A stretch of DNA of 64,000 bases from Branchiostoma lanceolatum (taxonomy: Eukaryota > Chordata > Leptocardii > Amphioxiformes > Branchiostomatidae), in assembly GCF_035083965.1 (NCBI RefSeq), contig NC_089735.1:7404001-7468000 (forward strand). The letters are read 5' to 3'. The notes under the pieces are model-generated. The model was not told the origin of the DNA. It was given only the letters and a program-made list of their open reading frames with translations, and did no database searches. The position numbers and the translations under genes are program-made. This document shows, one piece after another, positions 32,610 to 45,226 of the stretch. How positions within the stretch are numbered: position 1 is the stretch's first letter; every line of letters starts with the position of its first letter.

Positions 32610-34684
32610 CCATATTTACACACTTTGAGCAGCATGAAGGTCCTCGGACTAAGAAAAAAAGAATATATGTATGAATGAAACTTTGTTGACACAGACCAAA
32701 AATAAAAGGAGCTTTTGTACGGTCAACTACAAAATAAGAAATAAACCATAAGATTCTACTTATCAAAAACAATATATACAGTACTAAAATACACAAATCT
32801 TTGATATCTTAATATAATCAGGTGGGTTAATCATGGGTTTCTGTATCTTTTTAATTACCAAAAAATCTCGTTTATCTTCAAAAAAGATATAAAATAGTAA
32901 GAAGTCAATATGATAATGGTAAGCTTCGCCGCTGTTCATATTGATTTATCTACGTTTGTGCTCTTGGGGGCATTGTGGCTACTGAAAATACCTTAAGGTC
33001 TAGTAAGTCACATTTCATCCGTAAAATACCAAGAATTAACGCCACATGAGCACGAAGTAATGTTTATTTTTTCGCCTGAACAAATACCGCATGGGCTGAA
33101 TGATTCTTTTCAGAGTTCTCACATTACGTCAGAAGGAAATAGGCCGTTTAAGGTCAACAACACGTTACAATAATGTTGTCACTCAGAAAAACAAAACTAC
33201 GTTATTTATGAAATGGAGTTTGTTCGGCAGAGTCTCATTATACTGAAAGCCAATAAGCATGTATTGAATTCATCACTGTAAGGCGGTGACTAACAAAGCT
33301 AGAAGTGAGTGTCGTGGAATGTTGCAACACAACAAACGGATGTAGCTGGAAGGACCGGACATGACGTAAGCTGTCGCTAGCTTCTTTGGTGACGTCTGAT
33401 TGGTGAATCCTAAATGAAGTCCACGAAAAGACTTCGTTAACACTTTTTTCTCTGAAACCAAGGCACGACAACTACACAGTGGGAAGAACCTACTACGCGT
33501 TCTTTTTCTTTTTGGAAGTACAATAAAAGGACAATGATGTGACCATTTGTATTGAGATTTCAAAGTTAAGATACTCGATATTTGCAGTAAAACTGTAGGG
33601 TAAACGTGGTGTTTTCCGGTGACAACCTTCCCGAACGGTCGGTGTGTGTCATTTAATGTTGCTACCATTCAACTGTAAAATGATAATTAAGAATAAGATT
33701 TAAAAGACAACAACTTTGCCTTCCTCCAGGTAGTGTTTTGCTACGACGCCCGTGGGCATGGGTTGCCCCCCCCCCCCGCAAAGAAATCATCAAATATCTA
33801 GAAAATGATTTAGATACCTGATTTCTAAAAAAAGACCGTGCTTAGACTAGAAACGCTCTCCTTCCTATGTATATAACAAGTGAATAAATACAATGGTAAT
33901 GGTTTGAAGTCTACGGAAGTAAGAAGAAGGTACACCTTAGCCGGTGTAGCTTCGCCACGTGCTCGGGCGCCCCGCTCAGCCACCGCCCCTCTCTCCGAGA
34001 ACATGTCACACACTGTACGGTAGGATTCATAGTGTTGCCGAAATTGTAGTCATGCTGAACGTCGCCTTGTATATCATATCGACCGCGGGTTGGCAAGATC
34101 AGTCCCCAAACATGGAGGTGTCCAGGTATCCAGTCTTCCGTGGTTTACCCGAGCTCTCTTCGGAGCAGAAGACTCTCTTTGCCGCCGGGATAATCCTTGG
34201 CACACGGTAGTAGTTTTACACGGTAAGAGTTTGATTAGCCAAGCCAAAACCTACTACCAGATGGCAACGATTACACCCGCGACAGAAAGCACCTTCTGCC
34301 CCGAAGAGAGACCTACCAAATCACGGTAGACTGGCTAGTCGCCGTCCCGCCGACAGGCTCTTTTATAGTGGCCTGGCGTCGTGAGCGCACTAATCATAAC
34401 ACCCATCACAATTCTCAGAACCTTCCTGTTTACTCGGTAAAACCTTAGACAGGCGTAACGCTTCCTTAGGGGTGAAGTCAGGGCCCCCCGAGGGCACACT
34501 CTCTTCTTCGGAAAGATGTGGGCGTTTCTTGTTGTCAACTTCAAATATGGCTGGGTGGGGGCGTGGCGTTCCAACAACTACTGACGTTGTTTGTTGTAAC
34601 GTATACAGTTCTTATTTGACAACTGCTACCAACAGAGGCGAAAAGTAAGGTAAAGGTAGTCCCTCAGCCTTTCTTTGAGGCCGT
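32610..34684. other. intergenic, no gene recognised
   Basis: Frames on both strands lack recognisable domains. The stretch about 33900-34560 is more GC-rich than its surroundings but shows no exon structure I can defend. A poly-C run sits near 33767. Confidence 0.4.
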
Positions 34685-34938
34685 AGGGACAGTGGGTTGT
34701 CGTACGCAGTGGCTAAGGCACGGTATTGGAAGGCAGAGCCCATCCCTCTCCTTTCACCACCCTTTACCTCGCCAACCGAAGTCATGCACTCATTTTTACA
34801 CCTGGCCCGGGTGGAGTGAGGAAAGTCGTGTTAAGTGCCTTTCCCAAGGACGCAACGTCAGGATTACCAGGAATCGAACCCATGGCATCACGATCTCGTG
34901 TTCCCTAGCCCAGCCACAAGGCCATTCGACGCCACATA
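34685..34938 (-). mobile_element. tRNA-derived SINE (minus)
   Basis: On the minus strand: GGCGTCGAATGGCCTTGTGG, B box GGGTTCGATTCC, then GACGTTGCGTCCTTGGGAAA, ACACGACTTTCCTCACTCCA and a 3' end with ACAACCCACTGTCCCTACGG. The full head and body are present. Confidence 0.85.
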
Positions 34939-35584
34939 GAAATATAAATATCACTAGGCTTCACATTTTCTAAAGGGTGACAATTGAAGTCAAACTTTTT
35001 TGACAGGTTTTTATTTATTGTTTTGCTTGATTGTACATACAGTAAAAGTAACAAAGATGCGGTAATAAAATCAAAACATGCGCAGGAGCACCATGAACCT
35101 ATTGGCCTTCTCTTTGGCCCTCCCACAGTTGCTACTATTTAGAATACAGGGTACGGGTCACAATCATCATTCAGATATGAACCAAGGTCTAAAATGAAAT
35201 AAAGCAACCCTACTATGGAAACAAAGACAACTGAAGGGTACAATGATAAGCTAAACCAACTGACTAGCTAACTGATGAAAAAACAATACATTCAAAGTTA
35301 TCATTAAATCAACTAATCCTCTTTACAATACATTATTATTAAATTTATTCTTTTTTATTCAATAAACAAGAAACAAAACAATTATAAACTGTAAAAGCCA
35401 AGATGGCAATACATGAATTAATACAAAAAAACTGACGAGATGAAGCCTCCCATACTTAATGCCTTACAATTAAGTGGTTGCAATTACAAGATCAATGTAA
35501 AGCTTAAAGAAACAGTATTATAAACATAAGTCAAACTTAACAAGGTGCAGCACACAGACATTGCTGTTGTATTTATAGCGTTGC

Positions 35585-35740
35585 CGAGGTGTCGAATGGC
35601 CGAGTAGCTAGGTAAGCAGATGTGAGTTCGAGAGCTCCAGGGTTCGTGGGAAAGGCACTTGAAATTACTTTCACCACTCCACCCACGTGCTCTAGACACA
35701 GTGGATAACAACCCACTGCCCCTACGGCTTAAAAATGGGC
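35585..35740 (+). mobile_element. tRNA-derived SINE (plus, degenerate)
   Basis: Head GGTGTCGAATGGCCGAGTAG, B-box remnant AGGGTTCGTGGG, body GGGAAAGGCACTTGAAATTA, CTCCACCCACGTG, and 3' end ACAACCCACTGCCCCTACGG. The same 3' end occurs alone at about 28529. Confidence 0.75.
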
Positions 35741-36109
35741 CATGGTATACGTACTACATTTAACGTTACCTTTCCTTCAGCGTTTCCGTCGCACAGATAT
35801 CCGATGTTAAATTGTTTTGCAGATAATTTACACGGTTGTCCCATTCGAAATTCATTCTGTTTTAATTAAACTTATCTTGGTCTATTTTGGGGGCTGGACC
35901 GACTAAGTATACTATCTCTTCGCAGCCAGGGGCTCGATTGCGAGAAGCTTACAGTCCCGGCTGGCATGCCTGCCATTCGGCGCTAACTCAGGCGACCTCA
36001 ATACACCTGTCCCGGTGTTGTACGTGCTTTGTTTGCTTGCATACCCGGTAAACCGCTTCAAGGCGCAACATACCAGGTTTTTACAGAATAGTTTATATCC
36101 GGACAGATT

Positions 36110-36410
36110 CATATGATCCACTAACACCGGGAAGGATTCTTTTAGATAACTGTGATGGTTTCTTTCACGTGTTCGAGGTGTGGCTCTCCTCAAACACGGG
36201 ACCTCCATTTAACGTCCTATCCGAGGGACGTCCCTGACCCAAGCTAGTACTCATTTTCACCTGAGCGAAGTGAGATAAGTCGTGTAAAGTTCATTTCCCA
36301 AGGGCACAACGTCAACGAGACAAATCAGGGTACCCCGGATTCGAACCAAGGACCTCTGGGTTCTAGGTCAAACACCGGTACCCTGCCACTGCGCCACCGC
36401 GACGCTACAC
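36110..36410 (-). mobile_element. long tRNA-derived SINE (minus)
   Basis: On the minus strand: GTAGCGTCGCGGTGGCGCAG, B box TTGGTTCGAATCC, GTTGTGCCCTTGGGAAATG, CACTTCGCTCAGGTGAAAAT, and distal part CCGTGTTTGAGGAGAGCCAC, ACGTGAAAGAAACCATCAC. It matches the long copy at 6325. Confidence 0.8.
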
Positions 36411-36569
36411 AAATCCGAGGTGCGACCATGGGATTTAAAGGTTTTGAACCACTCACACCGAAAAGGACCCTTACCCATACGATATGCGTGGTGGGCTCTT
36501 TAACGTGCTCCCACAAACAACACCCCTAACAGAAGCTAGGTACTAATACGTTATCAAAGGCCACATTGT

Positions 36570-36645
36570 GGGGCCTGTCAGGGATTTGAACCCCAAACCT
36601 CTTGATCCTGGGGCTGCCACTCTATTACTACATGCACAATGCCAA
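36570..36645 (-). mobile_element. tRNA-like SINE head fragment
   Basis: The minus strand carries AGTGGCAGCCCCAGGATCAA and B box GGGGTTCAAATCCCTG. There is no full cloverleaf and the 5' end is poor, so a SINE head is preferred over a tRNA gene. Confidence 0.5.
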
Positions 36646-37735
36646 CCAGTGTGAGTTAAATGATCCATAACCATACCCCACGTTCCGAAGGGAGGGTCAA
36701 TAGCAACACAATCGCATCTGATACGCATGTACGGCTTGCATCTGGATACTTTTTTTGCCAACATAAATACACAAGATAGATTTATGTACTTGTTTATGCT
36801 AACACTCTGTCAGAGAATACAAAGGGAAAAGACATTGGAACGCATGTAGGGGTCGCCAAAAGGTGTATTGAACATTTGTCAGCAAAAAACACTGTGTAGT
36901 CTGCATCTGGGTCTGGCCTACGCAGTTACATATAATAAGTGATATATGGCTCACCTCTATTACAACATGTACCTATATTGAATGGTCAAAGTACAAAGAG
37001 ACGAGATTAACTTGGGGGAAGAACACTCGAGTTTAACTTGGTGGAAAAACACCAGTAATTTTTCATCACATTGTTTTTCACATTTTTTCTCACAAGACTT
37101 AAAAGTGTACGGACGCTATATCATCACATTTCACTCACCTGTATTTGGCACACGGTTTAACTTGTAGTCAGATACAGTCTTGGTTTTGGTGAGAAGAGTT
37201 TTTAAAAATGTCTTAATAGTAACTTAAAGACTTATCTATAAAGCTTTGCGCATTTATGAATGACACATTTCCTTACGTTGAGCATACACTGCACTCTTAA
37301 ATCATGCTGAAAGGTTCCTTTAAAATTACTATATCTGATATTTACGTGTGCTTAATTATTGTACTTATGCCATATTTTCGTTTGTCCGTTAAGCGTCCGC
37401 GGTGGCACTTTTTAAATCAAAAGATTCCAAACCACGTCGTGTTTTCACCATAAATCGTCACTTTTCAATATCCTATATATAAATCTGTCTTCACAAACAC
37501 GAATAACCGAGTTTTATCGACCGCAAAACTACAGGCAGTCTCTTTGGTGAGAACGCATCATTAACTGTTCACAAAATAAGCGACGATGTTGATTCTAAAA
37601 TTCCACAACATAGATTCTAACTCTTTGTCTGAGTTCCCTACAAACTTGCGTTAATAAAATTCGAATGACGTCTAAACTACTACCGACACACCTCATGACT
37701 AACTCGTCCTGACACATATGCTCTACTTAGAACTA

Positions 37736-38083
37736 TCAATAATCAACGTTTCCTTCGGGGAGGCGGGATTTTGGAATGATCTTCAGCCGGAGAGACGCCG
37801 TGGCCTGGCCCAGGTAGTTGGCGGCCATGCAGGAATATGTGCCCGCGTCCTCGGGAACGGTCTCTACGATGACAAGCGATCCGTCGTCGAGAACTTCGAG
37901 GCCTAGAGTTACAGATAGAAGATGTAATGTGCAACATCTAAATTAAATAATTCGGCCTGTGACAATATCTACTGTATCTTAGATTGCTAAATGTGGAAAT
38001 GGTAGCAATACGTAATAACAATGAAAATGAAATAGGTGTTTTTGAAGTGTATGTATGAATGTGTGTCCGTGTGTGTGTGTGTC

Positions 38084-38169
<86 letters not shown>

Positions 38170-41100
38170 TGTGTGTCTGTAAACACGATAAAACCAGAAT
38201 GCCTGGATGGATTATTTTCGTACTTGGTTTGTGGGTAGCTCTTCCTGAGACCTCATGTTTTCATTCATTCATAAACCTAAACATAGCTGGGTAGTTAATG
38301 TATTCTGTTGGTAAGAGCTGTGTAAACAGTTGTGGCTGTAAGTTAGATAAATTAGGACACGTTTTAGGGTAATTAACGTGTGTGTAACGTGTTTTAGGAT
38401 AATTAATGTAGGGTAATTAATGTGTGTGTGACTACTAAAGGGACAACTGAGTATATTCAGTTGGGGGGGGGGGGCATGCATTACATGACACTATTTTAGC
38501 CCCCCCCCCCCCCGCTCCAACTACATATCGTATAGTCCTTTAGCGTACCCGGATGTGGAGAGTTACTGGACAGAGTTATCCCTCTCGGGGTGGACCACAG
38601 AATCACAGCTTCAGGACAGGCCGTGACGTTGCACTTCAAGATGGCGCCCTGACCGGATGTGGCGTTGGCGTCACTTCCAGTCGTATCGATGCTTGGCGTG
38701 GAGAAATGTGAACAGTTACACTTGAACTGTTCCAGCGGGACCTGCAGTTGCAAAAAGGAAACACAAAGTCCTAATTCACGCAACTAACTTACCATTAAGT
38801 TACTACTTATCAAGAACATTTGTTCATCCCTTCTTCACTGTTTCAAAGTCTGCAACTGAAACGACAATGCAGTTATAAGTAAGAGAGCCCAAACTTATGT
38901 CACTTCTTTCCGAGCACAAAGGCTATATCTACCAACTGAGCATTTTGACAATGGCTTCTCCAGAACAAGATATGAAAACCGGCAGTCCTGCTGCTACTGA
39001 TGACCCGCAACCTAATAATCTTTTAAAACATCTATTGACATGCCATATACCATAACGATCCATCCACCACTTCTAGAGTTATGCTGTTCACAGACAGATA
39101 TACAAACACACACAAAAAAACACATCCGAAAAAAATCTAACATATTTTACGAAGGTAGTAAAGGTAATGTCTGGTTTCCTTTTTTTGGTGTGAAAACAGA
39201 AGGAAGCCGTCGGCAGGAACGAGGTGTCATTAATTCTTTAATCAACCAAACTCAATCAACCATCCTCCGTAGTAACCGCTGGCTCAATCGCTTCGCTTGC
39301 TAATTATAACCATGGTTGAGAAGCGAAACGATTGAGCTAGCGGTTACTACGGAGGACGGTAAAGTTAAAGTGACCAAGGCGTCTTTATAATATAAGACAC
39401 ATAGGGGTGGCGCCCATCTCCATTTCAGTAACCCTTGGGTCACACATTTTTCAAGTCACTCAGCAGGGGACTAGCCCGCTTGTAGTGATGTGTGTTTGCT
39501 AAGCATAGAAAGCAGCATGTACCATTTTTATAAATTCTTTTGTATTATCCGGCCGGGGATCGAACTCATGACCTACCGTGTGCAAGGCGAACACTGTACC
39601 AACTAGACCATTGCACCGGTTTGCACCGGGAGGATGGTACCCAGGCTATAATCAAACACCGTTTCTATGTATATCTTAATTTTTAAATTGTGTACCTCGC
39701 GCAAAGTCTTTCCCCGTAGTTCCGGTGGGTCTTGACATGTCAGTGATGCTGCTACGAGGCCTTGTGTTGAATTCTGCCAGCGAGCGTACTCGTACATTTG
39801 ACAGTCACACCGCCAAGGGTTCGACTCCAGGTCCAACGCTTCCTGTGGGTCACCTGCGGAAAAAATTCACGTCAAAACTGTTTTTGTTTGTTTGTTCATT
39901 GTTTATTTGCATATGTACATATATCTAAAATCAATATGAACTACAGACTGGGGGCGGGGGCTGGCAGACGCCTATGTGGTGTTTTTCGTGGGTCTCCCCA
40001 AAAAATGTGATAATATGAATGATTTAGATATTTGTTTTATGGTCTCAAACATGAATTAGGCTAGCAACCCGTCCCTGTAAAAATATGCAACAATGAAACA
40101 ACAATGAAACTTGCTGCCCTATGTGCCACTAGACATTAAAGGTCAACAACAACAACAAGCATACTTACACCACAAGCTAAGATTACAATTCAGACAAGGA
40201 AAATAAAGTGTCTCACCATAGTATGTTAATGGGTTGAAGACGTTCCATGGCAGGTAGTGCATGTCGTTATTTTCAAACCACAGCGATTTGACTCCAGTAG
40301 AAGAATTAAAGGCGTCCCCATCAATCAACCTTAGTTTCGTACCTTTAAGCATCACCTCGTACATACTCTCACTTTGCCATTTGAAGACGTCGGGGCCAAG
40401 ATAGACGATTGGGTTGTGTGAAAGATCAATGGAAAAGAGGTGTTTCAAAGGTTTGAGGGCATCAGAGGATATGGAGGTTATATTGTTTCCTTTCAAGACT
40501 AGAACGTAGAGATTGGAAAGGTTTGTGAAGTCGCCCGGATGAAGGGAAGTGATTTGGTTGTAGGAGAGGTCAAGCGTTTCGGACATTTGCGGAAAGTGCT
40601 GCAACGCCGAAGATGGGACTTGTGTCAGGTTGTTGGAAGCTAGTTTAAGGGTGTCAAGTTGAGTCAACCCTTCTAGGATTGCAGCGTCGATAGTACCCTT
40701 CTTTCTGAAGTATCTGATATTGGAAAGGCATAGAGTCCTTAGGGTGCCTAGCTTAGCAAACTGCTTGTCTTTCAAGAAGTCGATAGGATTGGAAGAAATA
40801 TCCAAGTATGTTAGACCCGAAGGAAGATTTGGAAATGTCGTGAGCAAGTTATATTGAAGCTGTAGTTTAGTTAGAGTATTTGGGAGCACGACGTCAAAAC
40901 TTGCAAGCCTGTTGTTTTGAAGGGATAGCTCTGTGAGAGGGGAGAGACTGGCGAAGGTTTTGGGGGAAATTGCTATAATTTCGTTCGATTCCAAATCCAG
41001 CCTGGACATTTCTGTGACTCCGGAGAAAGCCGTTTCGGACAATGATTGTAAATTGTTGTAACTCAGATCGAGGGTGCTCACTGATTTCAAACCGCTAAAA

Positions 41101-41834
41101 GCGCCCTCTATCGATTTCAAGCTGTTGTTCGCCAAACTTAGACCTCCAAGATTTCCAAATGCAGCGAATGCGCCTTCATCAATGTGGGATATTGCATTTT
41201 TTGTAAGATCTACGCTCGGACCTTTCCCCAGTGGGCCAATAAACGCCCCCTTGCGAATTTCAGTGATACTGTTGTCTTGAAGGTAGATCTCAATTGCCTT
41301 ACTCATATTTGAAAATGCCCCTATATCAATACTCTCAATTGCATTCCCTTGCAACAAGACAACCTTTAGCAAGGGCAAATCCGTAAAGCAGCTTTTTGGA
41401 ATCTCTTTTATCCTGTTCCATCGCATATCGACAGTGTCCAGTTTTTTCAGGCTCCTGAAAACACCCGATGGCAAAGCAGATATTTCATTTTGCACCATTT
41501 CGATGTATGTTAGGCTGGGAACTCCGACAAACGCCCCCATTTCAAGGGTAGAAATTTGGTTGTTATCAAAATAGATTGTGTTGAGATTGGGCAGCCCTGT
41601 CAAGTCTCCACTCCTAAGGGCTGACACTTTGGTTCCTCTGATTACGAATAGGGTGGTGTTCTTGGGAGCTCCGCTAGGGACGCTAGTGAGATTTGGGTTA
41701 TTACAAGTGACGGTGACTGAGGGGGGATAAGAATTGCAAGAACAACTTTCGGGGCAGTCGGCACACAGGGATATTTCTAACACAAAGACCACCATGACGA
41801 CAACAAGTAGACGTTTTGTGATGAGGGCCGCCAT
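37736..41834 (-). CDS. secreted LRR-Ig protein, four exons
   Basis: Exons 41834-40217, 39853-39696, 38741-38549 and 37902-37736 join in phases 1, 0, 1 to a single 2136-nt frame (711 aa). The start at 41834 was chosen for its context (CAAGATGGCGG) and because MAALITKRLLVVVMVVFVLE begins a signal peptide; an in-frame ATG lies 54 nt upstream. Exon 1 holds an LRRNT cap (CPESCSCNS) and about 20 leucine-rich repeats (LDLSYNNLQSLS, LDISSNPIDFL and similar). Exon 2 gives the LRRCT cap (NPWRCDCQMYEYARWQ, LTCQDP). Exons 3 and 4 split one Ig-like domain (ILKCNV, ILWSTPRG, then DAGTYSCMAANYLGQA). The protein stops soon after at GNVDY with no membrane helix, so it should be extracellular. LRR-Ig proteins act in cell adhesion, neural guidance or immunity; amphioxus has many. 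The partner is unknown. Confidence 0.9.
37990..38240 (-). repeat. (GT)n microsatellite within a CA-carrying repeat copy
   Basis: On the minus strand the sequence reads CCATCCAGGCATTCTGGTTT, TATCGTGTTTACAGACACAC and then about 100 bp of (CA)n. The flank matches 11870-11895 and 46070-46100, so the array belongs to the repeat family. It lies in the last intron of the LRR-Ig gene. Confidence 0.85.
38885..39115 (+). repeat. CA-carrying interspersed repeat
   Basis: Contains CCGAGCACAAAGGCTAT, GAACAAGATATGAAAACCGG, CAGTCCTGCTGCTACTGATG, CTAGAGTTATGCTGTTCACA and a short CA run: the ordered words of the family, in the LRR-Ig intron between exons 39853-39696 and 38741-38549. Confidence 0.75.
39258..39360. 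mobile_element. short foldback element
   Basis: Left arm CCATCCTCCGTAGTAACCGC, TGGCTCAATCG; right arm is its inverse (GCTAGCGGTTACTACGGAGG, ACGG) separated by about 25 bp. It would form a hairpin with a stem of roughly 37 bp. Non-coding. Confidence 0.85.
39545..39625 (-). mobile_element. tRNA-like SINE head of a second family
   Basis: Minus strand: GGTGCAATGGTCTAGTTGGT (A box TGGTCTAGTTGG), TTCGCCTTGCACACGGTAG, B box GAGTTCGATCCCC. The ends CCGG/CCGG do not make a clean 7-bp acceptor stem. It ends about 70 bp from exon 39853-39696. A tRNA gene cannot be ruled out but is less likely. Confidence 0.5.
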
Positions 41835-43173
41835 CTTGAATTGACCTGTTTTCTCTTCCTGTGCAAAAGTACATGTTATGTTAAACATTTACATAGCCCG
41901 AAACACACGTAGTGTTTGCAAACGTTTGATAATTAACAGTAGTTATCATTGCAGAATGTCACATGATAAGCTATTAATAAGGCTAAACTTTTGTCAGACA
42001 ATCTAGGTCATTTCTCTTTAAAAGGACATTTATATATTCAGTGTCAAATTTCACAGTGCCACTACCAACACACACGTCGTTTGCTTGCTTGCTTTCTTGG
42101 CAGGTGGTTCTGCGTTTTGGAGATCTTTTGTTAGCATTGTCTGTAACTTTAATGCTGACTTGACAATAAGAACGCTGTAAAAGATTTAGATCATGTAGCC
42201 ACTTTTAACGTCTTCACGGATATAACGTACGCAGGAGTCATAAATGTAGGTTATCAATCGTGCAAGCTAAAAAGTTTTGTAGTTATACAAATCATGCCCT
42301 ATTGCTGTAATGTGATATTCCGTCTACAACATTGATATATCGTATATGGGTATATCAGTACGAGAAAAACCTTCGTTGGAGATATATGTTATCATAGAGT
42401 GACGTGAAATGGGCCATAAACAAGTTCTTAATGCGAAGCTGCCAAAACAACCGTTACTTATTCATAATTGGGTTTGCATAAAAAATGTATAACTACATCC
42501 GAGGACTGCTAAATTCGACTGTCCGTGTTGCATGCGTTTCAAATTGGGCATACATGTACGGGTTGAATGATAGAAAACACAATTTTCACTCACGATTTGG
42601 TACGGTAGAAAGGTGCTACGCAAGAGAGTCTGTCACGTTAGTCTGGACTTTGAGATGTTTTTCCACCGAAAGGTCAACAAGTGACCCCGCAGACAGGTCA
42701 CGTGGTTTTAATGTGTGCGTTATAACCACATACTAGTACGTGTATATTTTCAAAAAGCCGAGGATACTGTTAGTGTCTAACAGACTGACCACGCTGGCTA
42801 TAGGGAAAATATTTGCGAGAGAAGTTTGGCCATCATAGGGTTTCATTTGCATGCACGAGGGAGGGATGTTAACATTACCGTGGTCGTGGACTGACTTTCC
42901 TGGCCAATTCCTGACCTTTCTTTGCCGAATGTTACGATCCCGTACCCCTGTAGGAGGGTTTGATGGAGGCTTGGATATCTTTAAAATGTTCCTGTGAGAT
43001 GTAGTAACTTGTAATTCTTTTTTATGTAGCTGTCCTTTCGGCCTTCTCAATGCTGGTACCCAACCGCACTTATCGATACGAATAGGAGGTCATTTCTTAT
43101 ATGTGTGGATCAAACGTTACAGTCTGATATACATTGTAGTTCGGGGGAAATGATGGTAATATATGGTTTTACA
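41835..43173. other. upstream of the LRR-Ig gene, no gene seen
   Basis: Should hold the LRR-Ig promoter and 5' UTR. No TATA box or further exon could be assigned. The minus-strand frame 42733-43050 is open for 105 codons but shows no recognisable domain. Confidence 0.4.
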
Positions 43174-43581
43174 TTAGGACATGTTGATTTGATTATATGG
43201 ATGACAACCGCGTGCGCATCACTTTTTGTCCATTTTAAAATTATTTTCGGCCATTTTGTTAATCGTGAGAAGCAGCTTCAAAATTAGAAAATACATGCTG
43301 TAAATTGCAAAAGCATATTTTTGAAAACAGATACTAATGTCGTAGAATGCCAAAGTCAATTTCAAAGTCAAAGAAAAAGTTTTGAAAGAACAAAAATGAA
43401 TAATCTATATTTCGGTATAAAATGCTCTGTGTGTTTAGTTTTGTTCAATCTCCCTGACTTAGATTTTATAATGAAGGGGACTTTTATTTTGCCGACATAT
43501 TTCTAATTTCATTTGCACGCTCGCATCAGTTAAGGGGTGCCCAGAGGATTTTATCCATGTAATCAAATCAACATGGCCTTA
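43174..43581. mobile_element. MITE of the GGCCATGTTGATTTGATTAT family, copy 2
   Basis: Left end GGACATGTTGATTTGATTAT, ATGGATGACAACCGCG; right end GTAATCAAATCAACATGGCC. Internal words shared with 13403-13733: AAAATACATGCTG, TGTTTAGTTTTGTT, GCACGCTCGCATCAGTT, CCAGAGGAT. Confidence 0.85.
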
Positions 43582-45226
43582 CTATGTATTCTATATTATA
43601 TAACGTTAAGAACATGGCAGTAGACAGGTAATTTCAAATGTTTTAATTATTATTTCTTGTTGAACAGATTAACAGCCATATGGATAATGTTACACACAGT
43701 TAATGACCTGGAACTAATCACAAATTATAAAAATATCAACGTTACATTTGAAGTCAGCTTAAGAACTTGAATTATTGCACGACAACTGTACAAGGTACAA
43801 TGTAAGGCAGCAACTATCAAACATTAGATAGTACAAAATAGAAGTATAGAATAAAACTTAGCATCCTAATTATTAAAATGATAAAGGCTAGCGTAAGTCT
43901 TTGATGAAATAGTGTTACAATCGAGTGGGGCTGATCATGAGTTTTGGTATTTTTTCTAATAACAAAGTCATTTTTCATCTTGTTGTGTCGAGTAAATAAC
44001 AAAGTAGTCTTTTAAAGATGTGTATTCAAATCTGTCCGTAGCATCGAGTCTATTGAAATCTGTCGTACTTGAAGTGAGATATGTGAATGACGCATACGTA
44101 AAACATCATATCTAGAGCATTCCACGACAAAGTGAGGTTCATCTTCAATTTACTTTGGACAAAATGGGTTAAACCATTGGTCAGGGGCTACATTATGATT
44201 TCTGCCTGTTTCTATATTCAATTTATGACTACTGATTCTTAACTGAGTTATCGCTTATGCTCTATATTACATCACCACAATTCTAAAACACATAATGGCG
44301 CCTTACTACCATACTATGATCACCCTAAAAATGCAATAAGTTAGATATCTATAACAGTACAGTCACAACAAGATACCTGCCCTTTTTTGCAACACCAACA
44401 ATGAATCACATCCTCGATGTTTTTTCAAAGTCACAATCACCTTGCGACAAACAATGTTTCTAGTCTTTTTCTATTATTTTGAAGTAATCAAAATGGAGTA
44501 ACTCACACATTTGTTCGAAATGATATCCTTATGTGATCTAGCAGTAGCTCACATATTATACAAAAGTAACATGGACATAACGTTATGTATTAAACACAAA
44601 ACATACAATCATATACAATTATCATAGAGGAATGCTATAAAAACACGGAAAAAAAACCAAGTAACTGTCCTGTGCACTTATTTCTAGTTATTGTCAAATA
44701 GATGTGCACTAGATGGTACACGCATGCTAGAAGTCACGGTGGTATAGAATTTTGTATATTTTGTCTTTAATAATAATGTCGCGACTTCTATCTGTAATTT
44801 ATCTAATTTTCTTTCATCAATGATTTGGAAATCCTAAATCTATTACATAAATGTTCTCTCATATGGAATATTCTTACAGATCTTTCCCTATTTGAAAACA
44901 ATGCATTTAAAACACGTTTGATATCACGATATGGAACTTACTTTAAACTTCAAACTTTACTAAAATAAACATAGCGTTACATGGTACGCCATGTAGACAG
45001 TACTGAATGGCGTTGATTTTTCACAGAATAGATTAAAAGCAAAACAGCATTACATCAATGAACAAAACTGACCATGACTTATATGAAATCCACGGAATTA
45101 AAAAGTTTCACAAAGCAACAGCCTTCAAAAGACTATCAAACAATGAGTATTGATCAAAACCGCATGAATCTAGGTGTCCAAGATCTCATGACAAACGATG
45201 TTCTGTGTCTGTTAGTCTGTCTGGAC
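43582..45226. other. AT-rich sequence downstream of the GPCR gene
   Basis: Should contain the GPCR 3' UTR next to 45226. No other exon or recognised repeat was found. Confidence 0.45.

Noticed and set aside
33273-33668. 131-codon minus-strand frame
   Set aside because: No signal peptide, domain, repeat or splice structure; composition is like the surrounding intergenic DNA.
39545-39625. Possible tRNA gene on the minus strand
   Set aside because: A and B boxes are present, but the acceptor stem does not pair cleanly. tRNAscan would decide.
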